A model generated the notes under the pieces. It was not told the origin of the DNA, did not search any database, and saw only the letters and a program-made list of their open reading frames with translations. This document shows positions 1-8,584 of a DNA stretch of 64,000 nt, piece after piece. Every line of letters starts with the position of its first letter. Position 1 is the stretch's first letter. Location of the stretch: the NCBI RefSeq assembly GCF_003663885.1, contig NZ_RCCE01000006.1, positions 1 through 64,000 on the forward strand, given 5' to 3'. Source of the DNA: Litoreibacter meonggei (GTDB lineage: Bacteria > Pseudomonadota > Alphaproteobacteria > Rhodobacterales > Rhodobacteraceae). The position numbers were made by a program, and so were the translations under genes.

Positions 1-56
1 CACTGCCAGCACGCCGCATAATCACAGCAACCAGATGAGCCAAACTCTCTCTTAGA

Positions 57-203
57 TTAAGCAGCTCTTGGTTCCAAAAACTCTGACGACGGACAGTATC
101 GACTTTCAGCTTGATCGAAGCGATCTTGCGGTACTGCCAACTCTTCGGCCAATTTTTCAATTGCAATGTTGTACCCGTATCCAACGTCTGAATGAGTATT
201 CAT
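57..203 (-). CDS. short or frameshifted ORF at the left edge
   Basis: A 48-codon minus-strand ORF starts at ATG 203 with a good ribosome binding site (AAGAGGA, about five bases upstream) and stops at 57. It is not recognised. A second minus frame across the same stretch stays open to the window edge and reads like coding sequence (basic, helical, many Leu/Arg), but has a stop just upstream and no ATG. The two readings could be one gene carrying a frameshift, with its remainder left of the window, or a genuine small protein. The sequence to the left would decide. Confidence 0.25.
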   Translation of the reverse strand: MNTHSDVGYGYNIAIEKLAEELAVPQDRFDQAESRYCPSSEFLEPRAA

Positions 204-390
204 CAAAATCCTCTTAATCTAAACATGTTCAACTTAAAGTGATGATGCAGTGGCACGATTGCAATCTCTTTGGGTGAATAAATTTCGGCTTATTCCAAAG
301 CCTAGGGTTTGACTTCCGCCGACCAAAGTCCGCAATTAGGGCTGCAAGTGCAGCATGGGGATATCCAATCAGAAGGAAGGTTTGGGTCGT

Positions 391-1548
391 TTATAGTTTG
401 TACTCAGTTTGATCGGCACGAGCAGTGGCGGAAGGGTGTATCTCCGCTGATCCTGGACGTTGTCTGCTTTCGCCCAATGGAAATAGCTTCCCCCAGAAAC
501 TGTTGCTACTTTTGCCTAGGCTGCGTAGGCGTGGGAGAAACTCAAGTACCCACCATAGACCGATAAGCGATTTGTTTAGTGGAGCTGCTACGTTTGGCGG
601 TGCGTAATATCTAGTCGTGTTTTTCGGCAAGTCGCCATTCACCAGATGCTTAACCATGCGGTTCCTGAATTTCAGGCCTTTGGCATCAGCCTCTTCGACC
701 ATCCAAGCCAAAGGAAATTTCGCTGCACCGCTCTTCTCCTCCGGATACCCACCGCCAACATCACCGTGAACGCCAGCGAACCACATTTCCTTTGAGTCCT
801 GTTTGATGACTAATGAGTGGTCATCTTTCAGGAAAGGATTTGGCCGAAACAGTTGATCGGCTTGCCACGGAGTTGGGCGAAACATTCGGCGGCGCTCATC
901 AATTGCGAGTGCATGTCTGAAAACTTCGACGGCATCGTTCTTCTCAACTCCCGGCAAGTCTTCAATTGATGGAAAGTATAACCTATCTGGTCGTGGAATG
1001 ATCACTGATCCAACTGTATCCCAGCACCCCAAAAAGTGAATAGTTGGACGCGCCGTACGGAGTGTCTCATTGAGCCGATATGCAAGCGCCGGCATTTGGT
1101 TTGTCTCGGAACGCTTGTAAGTCGTCAGAGCGTATTGGATCAGATGGTTTTGATGTGGCGCGAGCAGCCCTACTGTACGAATAAATGCCGCCAACACCCG
1201 CACAGTGTAAGCACCGCGGCTGAACCCAAACAGCCAGATTTCATCGCCGGGCCGCCAATTCTTAACTAAAAATCGGTAGGCTTCGACGATATTGTCATCC
1301 AGTCCATAGCCAGTAAGCAATCCAAACACGCCGCGTGATTTGTTCTTCCATGCCCGCCAAGCACCACCATCACTAATTGTCCCAACACCTGGGTCGTAGA
1401 AAACGACTTGATCCTCCGTTTGTTTGACGCAGCGATAAAACTTAAGCACGTTGGATTCGGTTTCTGCAATCTCATTGCCTGTTCCATCACAACAAACGAC
1501 GAGACGCCGCGTTGAGGGTTGAACCGGCGGTTTGCGGACTTGTGGCAA
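391..1548 (-). CDS. DUF2235 alpha/beta hydrolase, Tle1-like
   Basis: The 385-residue protein has the DUF2235 signature: an N-terminal strand ending in DGTGN (residues 21-25), a nucleophile elbow GFSRGA with Ser110, Asp177 in GCWDTVGS and His261 in HGDVGGG, which fit a Ser-Asp-His hydrolase. DUF2235 is the catalytic domain of Tle1 phospholipase effectors of type VI secretion, but many standalone members have no known substrate. This copy is shorter than classical Tle1 proteins and has no signal peptide or secretion adaptor. The gene lies 202 bases downstream of a multi-pass membrane protein on the same strand, which could be its partner or protector. The fold assignment is firm; the effector role is inference. 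Confidence 0.85.
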   Translation of the reverse strand: MPQVRKPPVQPSTRRLVVCCDGTGNEIAETESNVLKFYRCVKQTEDQVVFYDPGVGTISDGGAWRAWKNKSRGVFGLLTGYGLDDNIVEAYRFLVKNWRPGDEIWLFGFSRGAYTVRVLAAFIRTVGLLAPHQNHLIQYALTTYKRSETNQMPALAYRLNETLRTARPTIHFLGCWDTVGSVIIPRPDRLYFPSIEDLPGVEKNDAVEVFRHALAIDERRRMFRPTPWQADQLFRPNPFLKDDHSLVIKQDSKEMWFAGVHGDVGGGYPEEKSGAAKFPLAWMVEEADAKGLKFRNRMVKHLVNGDLPKNTTRYYAPPNVAAPLNKSLIGLWWVLEFLPRLRSLGKSSNSFWGKLFPLGESRQRPGSAEIHPSATARADQTEYKL

Positions 1549-1750
1549 TGGTGGTCTCCAATCGTTCTTGATAGACTAATGGGAATTCACAAAACGACAT
1601 GAAAACAGATTTGGCAATGTCCAACCTTTGGGATTGTCCTGCCTTATAGCTTTGCGGAGGAATGAAATTTCCGGACCGCGTGTCAGTGGCTGTTTGGAGG
1701 AAGTCGTAACAAAACAGTAGTAGAATCCATTAATTTCCAAAAATATGCCG

Positions 1751-2722
1751 CTATCCCTGAAGAAAGCTGAGTAGACCTTTCAGCCAGTCAAACCACACGC
1801 TTAGAAATAGGACAGCTGGTAGAGAGAGTTTGATGAAGATTTCAACAAGCCTAGTACCGTGGGGAGCATAAAGGTCTGCAATCGGATTCTGTTTGAAGTT
1901 TGGTTTAAGTTTCTCGATTTGGAAATACGAACGAGCAAGAGACCAGACCGTAACAAAATAGAAAGCAAAAATGACCGCAAATATTATCACAACTTGCGCT
2001 GCATATAATTTGCTCGCATTGGGCGTTATTCCGGAGAAGACGAGCCAAATTAGAAGATATGCGTAGGCGAAATAGGTTAACCAAGAAAGAGTAGCGTCTA
2101 ACGCAACAAGCGGCTTGTTAACAAACTCTTGAGCGGATGTGGTCGCTTCATTCCAGTCTATCGCCCTAAAATCCGTTAAGGAAGCAAGATATCCTGAAAT
2201 TGCAAGGGCAAGAAGCAAGTAGAATCCTAGGTAGCCAACAAGGTCAAACACCCAGCCCCATGTGCCGTTGATGCAATAGCTGCTCCAAGTAAAGAATAGC
2301 TTGTCTGCGTCCAAAATGGATGTGTACAGATAACGTCCTTGATCCAGAACTAGCAGCGCCGAGGACAATGTAAGTCCCGACAAAACTATGGTACGGCTGA
2401 ACTCAAAGCTGCGCGTGACGTTTAATACAAGAAAGCAAAAGGCAGTGCCTAACGCGAGAACGATTGATTCCGCGAAGAACATCGGAAATATCCCCACAAT
2501 CACCGCGTCATGCGACTGGAGGAGCGCGGCCTGATCTTCGCATTTCCCTACAAAGAAGTAGATTCCTTGGGCATCAAAGTTTTTGTACTGAGACACTATG
2601 TTCTCGCCGGTGTTTGTCCCTCTATTAAAACCAATAATTAGTTGAAGTAAATTGCCGATGACTGCGATCAGAAGAGCAATCGCACTAACCGTCCATCTAT
2701 TTGCTGTTTCAGGTTTCGTCAT
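1751..2722 (-). CDS. multi-pass membrane protein of unknown function
   Basis: This 323-residue protein has about seven hydrophobic segments (roughly residues 9-31, 73-102, 111-129, 156-182, 209-231, 238-262 and 297-320) separated by short polar loops. It has no enzyme motif I can name. Base composition is AT-rich compared with the core genes further right, in keeping with the surrounding accessory stretch. It is upstream of and co-directional with the DUF2235 hydrolase gene. A protective (immunity) or anchoring role for that hydrolase is possible, but nothing in the sequence demonstrates it. Confidence 0.7.
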   Translation of the reverse strand: MTKPETANRWTVSAIALLIAVIGNLLQLIIGFNRGTNTGENIVSQYKNFDAQGIYFFVGKCEDQAALLQSHDAVIVGIFPMFFAESIVLALGTAFCFLVLNVTRSFEFSRTIVLSGLTLSSALLVLDQGRYLYTSILDADKLFFTWSSYCINGTWGWVFDLVGYLGFYLLLALAISGYLASLTDFRAIDWNEATTSAQEFVNKPLVALDATLSWLTYFAYAYLLIWLVFSGITPNASKLYAAQVVIIFAVIFAFYFVTVWSLARSYFQIEKLKPNFKQNPIADLYAPHGTRLVEIFIKLSLPAVLFLSVWFDWLKGLLSFLQG

Positions 2723-3010
2723 AAACTATGGGTCAACGAAACGAACATCGAGGTCAAGCCTCTCAGGCTATTGAACTCATTGAATGGCCGCTTTGGGAAC
2801 GACGCAGCGCAGCACAACGCGACTTCTACAACGTCGGCTTTGGGCCGACCTTTCGGTGGGCAGTCCAGCCTGCAGCCAAGCATGCAGCAACCGATCAAAT
2901 GGCGGCAGTGAGCCCATAGTTACCGATGCTGCTTGGTGTCTAAATGTCCGCTCTTGAGTTGCTGGCAACAGCATGTCAGCTTCGCAGAAATTGTTTTTCA
3001 GGAATTTCCT
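2723..3010. other. intergenic region, no gene recognised
   Basis: This divergent gap lies between the membrane protein and the transglutaminase-like gene. It contains a short palindrome, GTCGGC-TTTGG-GCCGAC, at 2835-2851. Two short open frames cover it, but neither has a convincing start site or coding character. Confidence 0.4.
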
Positions 3011-3931
3011 ATGCGTTTTGTTTTCATGGTGTTTATACTGTTAGCGTTTTCGACCTCGGCCATGGCCGATATCCGATCCAGTGTAAAATCGTTGTTTGAG
3101 CAAGACATGGACGTTCTCGATTTGGCCCGTGTGAAAATCGAGGTCGACCGCCTGATCGATCCGACGATCAACGTAGATAAGCAGCTCGCTGAGATTGACT
3201 GGATGGTTGCAACTATTGAGCGGATGTTGCCGCGCAACGCTGACAGCTGGGCCAAGGTCGAGACAATCCGCAAGTTCATCTACGAGGCCGGCCCGTGGAA
3301 TGACAATCGCGCCTTCAGCTATGATCACGATGATCCTTATGGGCTCGATGTCCGTAACAAGCTTTTGGCTGATTACATTCAGGATCGCAGGGGCAACTGC
3401 ATCACCATGCCGTTCTTGTTCATTATCCTTGGTCAAAGGCTGGGGCTGGATGTAACGCCCGCCACGGCGCCGTTGCATGTGTTCGTGAAGTTCACTGACG
3501 ATCAGGGCGTGACGCATAATCTGGAAACCACCAGCGGGGCTGGCCGTGCGCGCGACAGCCACTACAAAAAACTCCTGCCGATCACGGAGGCTTCTGTGGT
3601 GAACCAAGTGTTCATGACGCCGCTCACCCGCGAGGAGACGGTTGCTGTGATCGCGGTGGTGGTCGTTGAGAACCTCAACAGCCAAGGCCGCTATCAGGAT
3701 GCCATGGCTGTCGCGGACATCGTGCTCGATCATTACCCAAACTTTGCCTATGCGATGGTGAAGAAATCCACCTCAGCCTATTATCTGCTCAAGTCGAAGT
3801 TCTATGATCCGTATCCCAATGTGCAGGACGTGCCAGAAGACCAGAAAGCCTATTTATCATACCTGCAACAGGTCAATCAAAGCGGCTTTGACAAGGCTGA
3901 GTCTTTGGGCTGGCGGCCAGTGCAACGCTAG
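3011..3931 (+). CDS. secreted transglutaminase-like / SirB1-type protein
   Basis: I place the start at ATG 3011 because it gives a clean signal peptide (cleavage near Ala19, motif AMA before Asp20); the frame is open further upstream. The 306-residue product has a papain-like core: Cys130 in RRGNC, His156 in PLHVFVKF and an acidic residue at 172, in the arrangement of SirB1/transglutaminase-like domains. The third residue is Glu rather than the usual Asp. The C-terminal third (from about 215) is helical and TPR-like. It acts in the periplasm or outside the cell. The RHS-tip gene follows 42 bases later on the same strand, so co-expression is likely; whether this protein processes the toxin is unknown. 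Confidence 0.7.
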   Translation: MRFVFMVFILLAFSTSAMADIRSSVKSLFEQDMDVLDLARVKIEVDRLIDPTINVDKQLAEIDWMVATIERMLPRNADSWAKVETIRKFIYEAGPWNDNRAFSYDHDDPYGLDVRNKLLADYIQDRRGNCITMPFLFIILGQRLGLDVTPATAPLHVFVKFTDDQGVTHNLETTSGAGRARDSHYKKLLPITEASVVNQVFMTPLTREETVAVIAVVVVENLNSQGRYQDAMAVADIVLDHYPNFAYAMVKKSTSAYYLLKSKFYDPYPNVQDVPEDQKAYLSYLQQVNQSGFDKAESLGWRPVQR

Positions 3932-3973
3932 GTTAGCATCACTGCATTAGACGATTTTGAGAAAGCTATTTAC

Positions 3974-4828
3974 ATGACCCATGTTTTGAACAGAATAATC
4001 CTTACTGCGATCCTTGCGCTGTTCGCAGTCCAAGCTAATGCAATGTGGATACAGCCAGATTGGTATGAAGTTACCCAGCCAGGCGTCGGAACAAACCGAT
4101 ATGCATACTCAGGTAATGATCCGATTAATAATTTTGATCCCCTTGGAAATGATTTTTCTAAAGCACCTGGGGATTATGACTTTAGTGAAGAAGGTGCTGC
4201 CCGTGAAGAAGCTGAGATGCAAAATAGAGACCTTGATGGTGTGACCGATGGTATAATCATTGACAAAAGTATCGGTCATCTTTCGTCAGGTCCTGGTCGT
4301 TATAGAAGTACTCAGAAGTACTTAGAGGCGGTAGCAAGTGGAAAAATAGGCCCGCAAAATAGTGAAATTTCACGTAAAGAAGCACTTGCGAATATCCGTG
4401 ATCTTGGCGAACAGTTTGAACAACGTAGTCTCGTTTGCGATGCAAGCTGTGAGGCGATGGTGCCAGGACCGGGGCAAACTTCTGCCATAGGGGCAAGTGT
4501 CGCTGTCGTAGGAGGAGTTGCAGCGGGCACAAATAGCATTCCGACTAGGGGTAAGTTCAAAGGCAGTACACCCGGAACATCTCCCGCATCTATTGCTGCG
4601 CGCCAAGCGTTTGGAAATACGAGAATTCCTGGAAATGTGCGTTTACCTGCGCCTACAGCAAAAGCGCCATTGCAGACTTCAAATCGGGTGGGAACTGTTG
4701 TGGGTCGTATAGGTCCTATAGGGGCAGTTGTAGGCGGTGCTATCGTAGGCACCCAAGTCATTAGGCGCGATAGCCAAGTTCTTCAATGCATGTCATCTTG
4801 CTACTCAACTGGGTTTTTAGATAGATGA
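3974..4828 (+). CDS. mini-RHS protein: signal peptide, RHS core tip, variable C-terminal domain
   Basis: Residues 1-23 form a signal peptide (cleavage after ANA). Directly after it come residues 24-59, which match the very end of an RHS repeat-associated core: WIQPDW, GTNRYAYSGNDP and NNFDPLGN. The remaining roughly 225 residues are variable, with two Gly/Ala/Val-rich stretches (about 175-190 and 245-262) and three late Cys. Normal RHS proteins carry more than a thousand residues of YD repeats before this motif; here the repeats are missing and an export signal sits in their place. C-terminal RHS tips are typically toxins, and the stop overlaps a small candidate immunity gene by four bases. 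No catalytic motif is recognised. It could also be a decayed RHS fragment. Confidence 0.7.
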   Translation: MTHVLNRIILTAILALFAVQANAMWIQPDWYEVTQPGVGTNRYAYSGNDPINNFDPLGNDFSKAPGDYDFSEEGAAREEAEMQNRDLDGVTDGIIIDKSIGHLSSGPGRYRSTQKYLEAVASGKIGPQNSEISRKEALANIRDLGEQFEQRSLVCDASCEAMVPGPGQTSAIGASVAVVGGVAAGTNSIPTRGKFKGSTPGTSPASIAARQAFGNTRIPGNVRLPAPTAKAPLQTSNRVGTVVGRIGPIGAVVGGAIVGTQVIRRDSQVLQCMSSCYSTGFLDR

Positions 4829-5178
4829 CCCAAGACCTATCAAGAGAAATTGTCGCCTACGTCAGAGACAAAATTGAACGCGGGCTACCTGAAAGTCTGG
4901 ATTTGGAGACTGACCTAGCCAATGATGTTGATTGGCTTCAGATGCATGAAGATGACCGCCTACCAAGCTTTTTGTTTTTTTTCTGCCGAGATTTCGAGGT
5001 TTCGTCTCCCGATTGGCCGTCTTGGAAAAGACGTTCTGAAGGTGATTTTCTTTCTAAACTATCGTCATTTTTATCAAGGGAAGGTCCAGACATACAGGTT
5101 TTTTATAACACAGACATACCGTCCTTGAAAATTGGATCTCTTGTCGAGATGGCTCATAGAAAAACGTGGATTCTTTAA
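4825..5178 (+). CDS. DUF1493-like small protein, candidate immunity protein
   Basis: The start overlaps the stop of the RHS-tip gene (ATGA), so translation is probably coupled. The 117-residue acidic protein resembles DUF1493: an early LDLETDL motif followed by an acidic stretch (DVDWLQMHEDD), a central FFFCRDFEV strand and a C-terminal IGSLVEMAHRKTW that fits the usual ending of the family. The domain call is from memory of the family pattern. The partnership with the RHS tip is inferred from overlap, size and order, which follow standard toxin-immunity layout. Confidence 0.6.
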   Translation: MTQDLSREIVAYVRDKIERGLPESLDLETDLANDVDWLQMHEDDRLPSFLFFFCRDFEVSSPDWPSWKRRSEGDFLSKLSSFLSREGPDIQVFYNTDIPSLKIGSLVEMAHRKTWIL

Positions 5179-5508
5179 AAAGAGGTTTTGTCTTTAGATG
5201 TGGTTGCTGAGCTAGGTGACTACTAACGCTTAAGAAGCGCTTTCCAAAAACCACTGGGACGCTTGTCTTCAAGAGGCGCTATCGCCATTTATCCCAATTC
5301 TCTTTCAAATCAGTCGCTCGATCATCGCGATCAGATACCCCAAAACCGCCATTGGAGCTGATGCAGCAAAAGGTAGCAAAGTCCCGCATTGTGTGAATTC
5401 GGCCAACGCTAATTTTGCAGTTGCAGCGAAAGTCCGGCTCGATGGAATGCCGTAGCATCGCGGAGGTGGGTGAAGGGCTGCTAACGGTCGGCTTTGTCGA
5501 GAAATGCA
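5179..5508. other. intergenic region between toxin-like genes and recombinase
   Basis: No gene is supported. A 76-codon minus-strand frame spans most of it but lacks a ribosome binding site and has the Cys/Ser-rich composition of a chance frame. No clear terminator follows the immunity-like gene. If the neighbouring element moves by its serine recombinase, one end could lie here. Confidence 0.4.
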
Positions 5509-7038
5509 CTACCTTTCTCTCGTGTCCAGCCCAGCAGATCCCGATTGCTTGTCGATTGCTTGTAGAGATCGAACTTCAGAATTTCCGAGCGCGGCAAAGA
5601 CGTTGCTCGTCATCGGCGTTTGGTCTGGTTTACTTGCGGCCCCTACCGACTTGAGCTCAACCAACCAGCTAGCAGGGGTTGCTGCTAGAACGCCATCAAC
5701 GACGCAGACCGTTTCAAAGCAGTTCTTGATCATTGCTCGCTTCTTGGGCTTTGGTGTCGCACTATACAAACGGGATAGATTTGTGGCGAATTCAATCAGT
5801 TGGACAACATCTTCTTGATCTGTCCGCTGCTTTTCAATGGCGGCCAATTCCTCTCGCAATTGCTTCAGTTCAAAGTCGTAGTTCTGTTTGCGTACGTCAT
5901 AGTCTGGTTTTTCTATCGCTCCATCAACTAGCAAATCAGTGAGGCGGTCCTGCCTCGTCTTCGTGTCCGCTAGACGGAGTTGCAAGGACTTCTGCATGTC
6001 CTTGCGGCCAGTATCCACCAACCACGCCTGTACATGATTGGCGATGGTTTCCTTGTCCTTCGAACATATCTGAACGTGCTGAAATGCCCGAAGAAACTGC
6101 TCCTCTAGCGCGTCTTCTCTGGCTGTACGCTGCTGACAATCTGCTGTGTGGCAGCGGTAGTAGATGTGGGTTTTTTGTCGCTCCCCAGTAAGTAGCCGTT
6201 GGCAGTTTACACATCGCAGAAGGCGGCGGAACAACAGCCGATGCTTGGTCGCCCTCTTTTGCACCCGATCTGCTTTCACTTCGGCAATTCGTCTGAACTG
6301 GCCGGTAGTAATAAGAGGTTCATGCTTCCCGTCGTATAGGTTCCCACCACCCTTCATCTTGCCGCAATAAAATGGATTATTGAGAATTGCATCGACATTA
6401 CGCCGCACCACCAGACGCTCACCATAGCCTTTGAGGCCACGGCGTTGCATTTCGGCGGTTAAGCTGGTGATTGAGTATTCGCCAGACCCGTAGAGTTCGA
6501 ACAAAGTGCGCACGAGCGGTCCTTTGATCGGGTCAATCGCTTTGAGATTGCCGCCACCCGTGTCGAGATACCCAAGGGGTGCTCGGTATGGATATATCCC
6601 CTGCTTCAATCGCCCGTACAATCCCTTCTTCACCTCAAGGCTAAGGTTGCGGCTGTAGTCGGCGGCGAGGGCCATCTGGATGTCCGCTAGGAGACGCCCA
6701 CCACGGCTATCAAAATCCAGGCTGTCGGCTGCAAAGTGAATTTTCACCCCCAGCTGAGACACCTCGTCCAATCGGGCCCAGTCCGCATAGTTCCGAGACG
6801 AGCGGTCGATCTTGTGCATGATGAGGCCCTCAGCGTCGCCGCGTTTGAGGCGGGTCATCATGGCATCAAAAAGTGGACGGCCAGCTTTGGCCGCCGTCTC
6901 CCGCTCCTCATACCACTCTACGATTTCGATGTTGTTCTGACTCGCAAAACCCGTGATTGCATCTTTTTGGGCTTCAAGGGAGGCACCATCGCCTTGCCTC
7001 ACCGTTGAAACCCGAATGTATCCAAAACAGGGTTTCAT
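5509..7038 (-). CDS. large serine recombinase (site-specific integrase)
   Basis: The 509-residue protein starts with a resolvase domain: GYIRVST with catalytic Ser11, and the conserved KIDRSSR around 76-82. Residues about 145-255 are the recombinase domain (YRAPLGY, NPFYCG), followed by a zinc ribbon with Cys276, Cys279, Cys296 and Cys301, and a long coiled coil at about 350-415. This is the architecture of large serine integrases that insert and excise phages and integrative elements. Its start overlaps the stop of a 48-residue gene by four bases, and a TraD-like ATPase lies just upstream, forming one unit. All key residues are intact, so the enzyme looks functional. The attachment site is not identifiable. 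Confidence 0.95.
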   Translation of the reverse strand: MKPCFGYIRVSTVRQGDGASLEAQKDAITGFASQNNIEIVEWYEERETAAKAGRPLFDAMMTRLKRGDAEGLIMHKIDRSSRNYADWARLDEVSQLGVKIHFAADSLDFDSRGGRLLADIQMALAADYSRNLSLEVKKGLYGRLKQGIYPYRAPLGYLDTGGGNLKAIDPIKGPLVRTLFELYGSGEYSITSLTAEMQRRGLKGYGERLVVRRNVDAILNNPFYCGKMKGGGNLYDGKHEPLITTGQFRRIAEVKADRVQKRATKHRLLFRRLLRCVNCQRLLTGERQKTHIYYRCHTADCQQRTAREDALEEQFLRAFQHVQICSKDKETIANHVQAWLVDTGRKDMQKSLQLRLADTKTRQDRLTDLLVDGAIEKPDYDVRKQNYDFELKQLREELAAIEKQRTDQEDVVQLIEFATNLSRLYSATPKPKKRAMIKNCFETVCVVDGVLAATPASWLVELKSVGAASKPDQTPMTSNVFAALGNSEVRSLQAIDKQSGSAGLDTRER

Positions 7039-7181
7039 GAATTTGCGTTTGTATCTTCGGACTCTACCAAATCCTCAGGATTTTGCGAATCCGACCACGG
7101 CCATTGCCCTGTGCTTTTGAGAAGCTCGAAGACTTCTTTGCAATGCATGAGGTGCCGTTCCAAATGTTCATCATGTTTCAT
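7035..7181 (-). CDS. 48-residue accessory protein upstream of the recombinase
   Basis: This short gene starts at ATG 7181 and its TGA overlaps the ATG of the serine recombinase (ATGA), while it begins 43 bases after the stop of the TraD-like ATPase. The product is hydrophilic and acidic towards the C-terminus, with a His/Glu-rich N-terminal helix, a central QWPWSD motif and an ESEDTN tail. Translational coupling suggests a recombinase partner such as a directionality or activity factor, but no family is recognised. It is shorter than usual ORF cut-offs. Confidence 0.6.
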   Translation of the reverse strand: MKHDEHLERHLMHCKEVFELLKSTGQWPWSDSQNPEDLVESEDTNANS

Positions 7182-7224
7182 TGCTCAATGATAGTCAGAT
7201 ATTTTCTCTGTCCTAGCAGCCACC

Positions 7225-8394
7225 TCATCCCCCACCGCGATATGGTGAATACATCGACGCCGAGAATGGCACCAACCGCTGCCCTCGATGCATGACCTGC
7301 ACCGCTGCACGATAGTTGGGCTGGTTCTGCAAATCGTGCACCGCAAAGTTCGGCATCAACCGCGCCAGCAGGGGTGCGTCCTTCGCCCCCACCCGAAACG
7401 CCACCAAGTTCCCCACATTCCCAAACACGGCGTCTGCAACGTCATTATCGGTCTGGGACAGGTACTGGTGGGCTAACACCAACCCCAAGCCGTATTTGCG
7501 GGCTTCAGACAGCATGTCCGCGAAGGACTTGGTGGTGAGGTTCGGGAATTCATCGACATAGAGAAAGAAGGGACGGCGGGCGGGTTCGGGCAGGCCGTGT
7601 CGGGTAGAGGCGGCGAGCATGATGGTTGAGGTGATCAGACCGCCCAGAATGTTGGTGATGTCAGCCCCCAGCCGCCCTTTGGCCAGGTTCACAATCAAAA
7701 CCTGTCCCGTGTCCATCATGTGTCGAAACCGCAGCAGCTCGTCGGGTTCGCACAAGGCCGTCCGCACCGCTGGCTGAGCCAGGAACGCCCCCAGTTTGTT
7801 TGCGATCGGTGCAACCCCGTCCGCGCTGCCTTGGTAGTTCATCGCAGGGAATTCGGTCTTCCAGAAGAACTGCACTTGCGGATCGGTGATACGGTCAACC
7901 ACCTGTCGTCTGAACCCCTTATAGGTGAGAAGTTTGAGCACATCGCGCAGGTCAGCCTCTGGTTGCTCAAGCAGGGCTAGAAGCGAGAACCGCAAGATAT
8001 GCTCCATCCGTGCGCCCCAGGCATCAGGCCACTGCTTTTTTAGCGTTTCAATCAGCCCTGAGGCCACCAGTGGCCGATGCAGGGCCGAGACCTTAGCGAG
8101 CGGATTATACCCGAGCGGACAAGCTGGATCGGACACGTCCCAATACTTGTGTGGGACAGACAGATCTCGGTGCAGGTTTTCCGCTAAGTCGCCATGCGGG
8201 TCGATCAGGCAAAAGCCGGTGCCACTCTGCGCATCTTGCAGGGCGAGGTTGTGCAGCAAAGTGGACTTTCCAGTGCCCGTCTGCCCGATAACATACAAAT
8301 GCTGCAGGCGGTCTTTGGTCTCTAGGCCAAACGGCCCAGGTGGATGATAGCGACGATATGCCAGCCCAAGTGTATATTTGTCATTTGTTTGCAT
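7225..8394 (-). CDS. VirD4/TraD-like DNA-translocase ATPase
   Basis: The 389-residue P-loop ATPase has Walker A GQTGTGKS at 37-44, a FCLIDPHGDL strand at 61-70, Walker B FFLYVDEF at 276-283 and a downstream LAHQYLSQ motif (308-315), as in coupling proteins of type IV secretion (VirD4/TraD/TraG, HerA superfamily). It lacks the N-terminal membrane anchor of true coupling proteins and no other conjugation gene is near. It is therefore a soluble, standalone DNA-pumping ATPase, first gene of a unit with the small gene and the serine recombinase. A role in element transfer or integration is inferred. A perfect palindrome sits 7 bases before its start. Confidence 0.85.
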   Translation of the reverse strand: MQTNDKYTLGLAYRRYHPPGPFGLETKDRLQHLYVIGQTGTGKSTLLHNLALQDAQSGTGFCLIDPHGDLAENLHRDLSVPHKYWDVSDPACPLGYNPLAKVSALHRPLVASGLIETLKKQWPDAWGARMEHILRFSLLALLEQPEADLRDVLKLLTYKGFRRQVVDRITDPQVQFFWKTEFPAMNYQGSADGVAPIANKLGAFLAQPAVRTALCEPDELLRFRHMMDTGQVLIVNLAKGRLGADITNILGGLITSTIMLAASTRHGLPEPARRPFFLYVDEFPNLTTKSFADMLSEARKYGLGLVLAHQYLSQTDNDVADAVFGNVGNLVAFRVGAKDAPLLARLMPNFAVHDLQNQPNYRAAVQVMHRGQRLVPFSASMYSPYRGGG

Positions 8395-8401
8395 GGGCTG
8401 A

Positions 8402-8415
8402 TGATCGCGCGATCA
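8402..8415. promoter_or_regulatory. perfect 14-bp palindrome before the ATPase gene
   Basis: TGATCGC followed directly by GCGATCA is a perfect palindrome located 8-21 bases upstream of the ATPase start codon, where it covers the ribosome binding region, in the divergent gap facing the DUF3768 gene. Placement suits an autoregulatory operator, for instance for the XRE regulator at 9780. No site of this type is known to me. Confidence 0.4.
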
Positions 8416-8584
8416 GCAATGAACGACTAGCAGGTTGGATATCACCCTTGGCGATATAGTGACTGCTTTGTTGCGCAGAGTCAGTCTGGCATCATGAAAC
8501 CAGATCAGTTCTTTCCCGCATCGCCTTTCGTCGGGCCCGCCCAAGCATTCCGCTTGGACGCGCCCTATCGAAAGGAGATGAACG

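Noticed and set aside
5279-5509. 76-codon minus frame after the recombinase
   Set aside because: No start signal, unusual composition and no recognisable domain.
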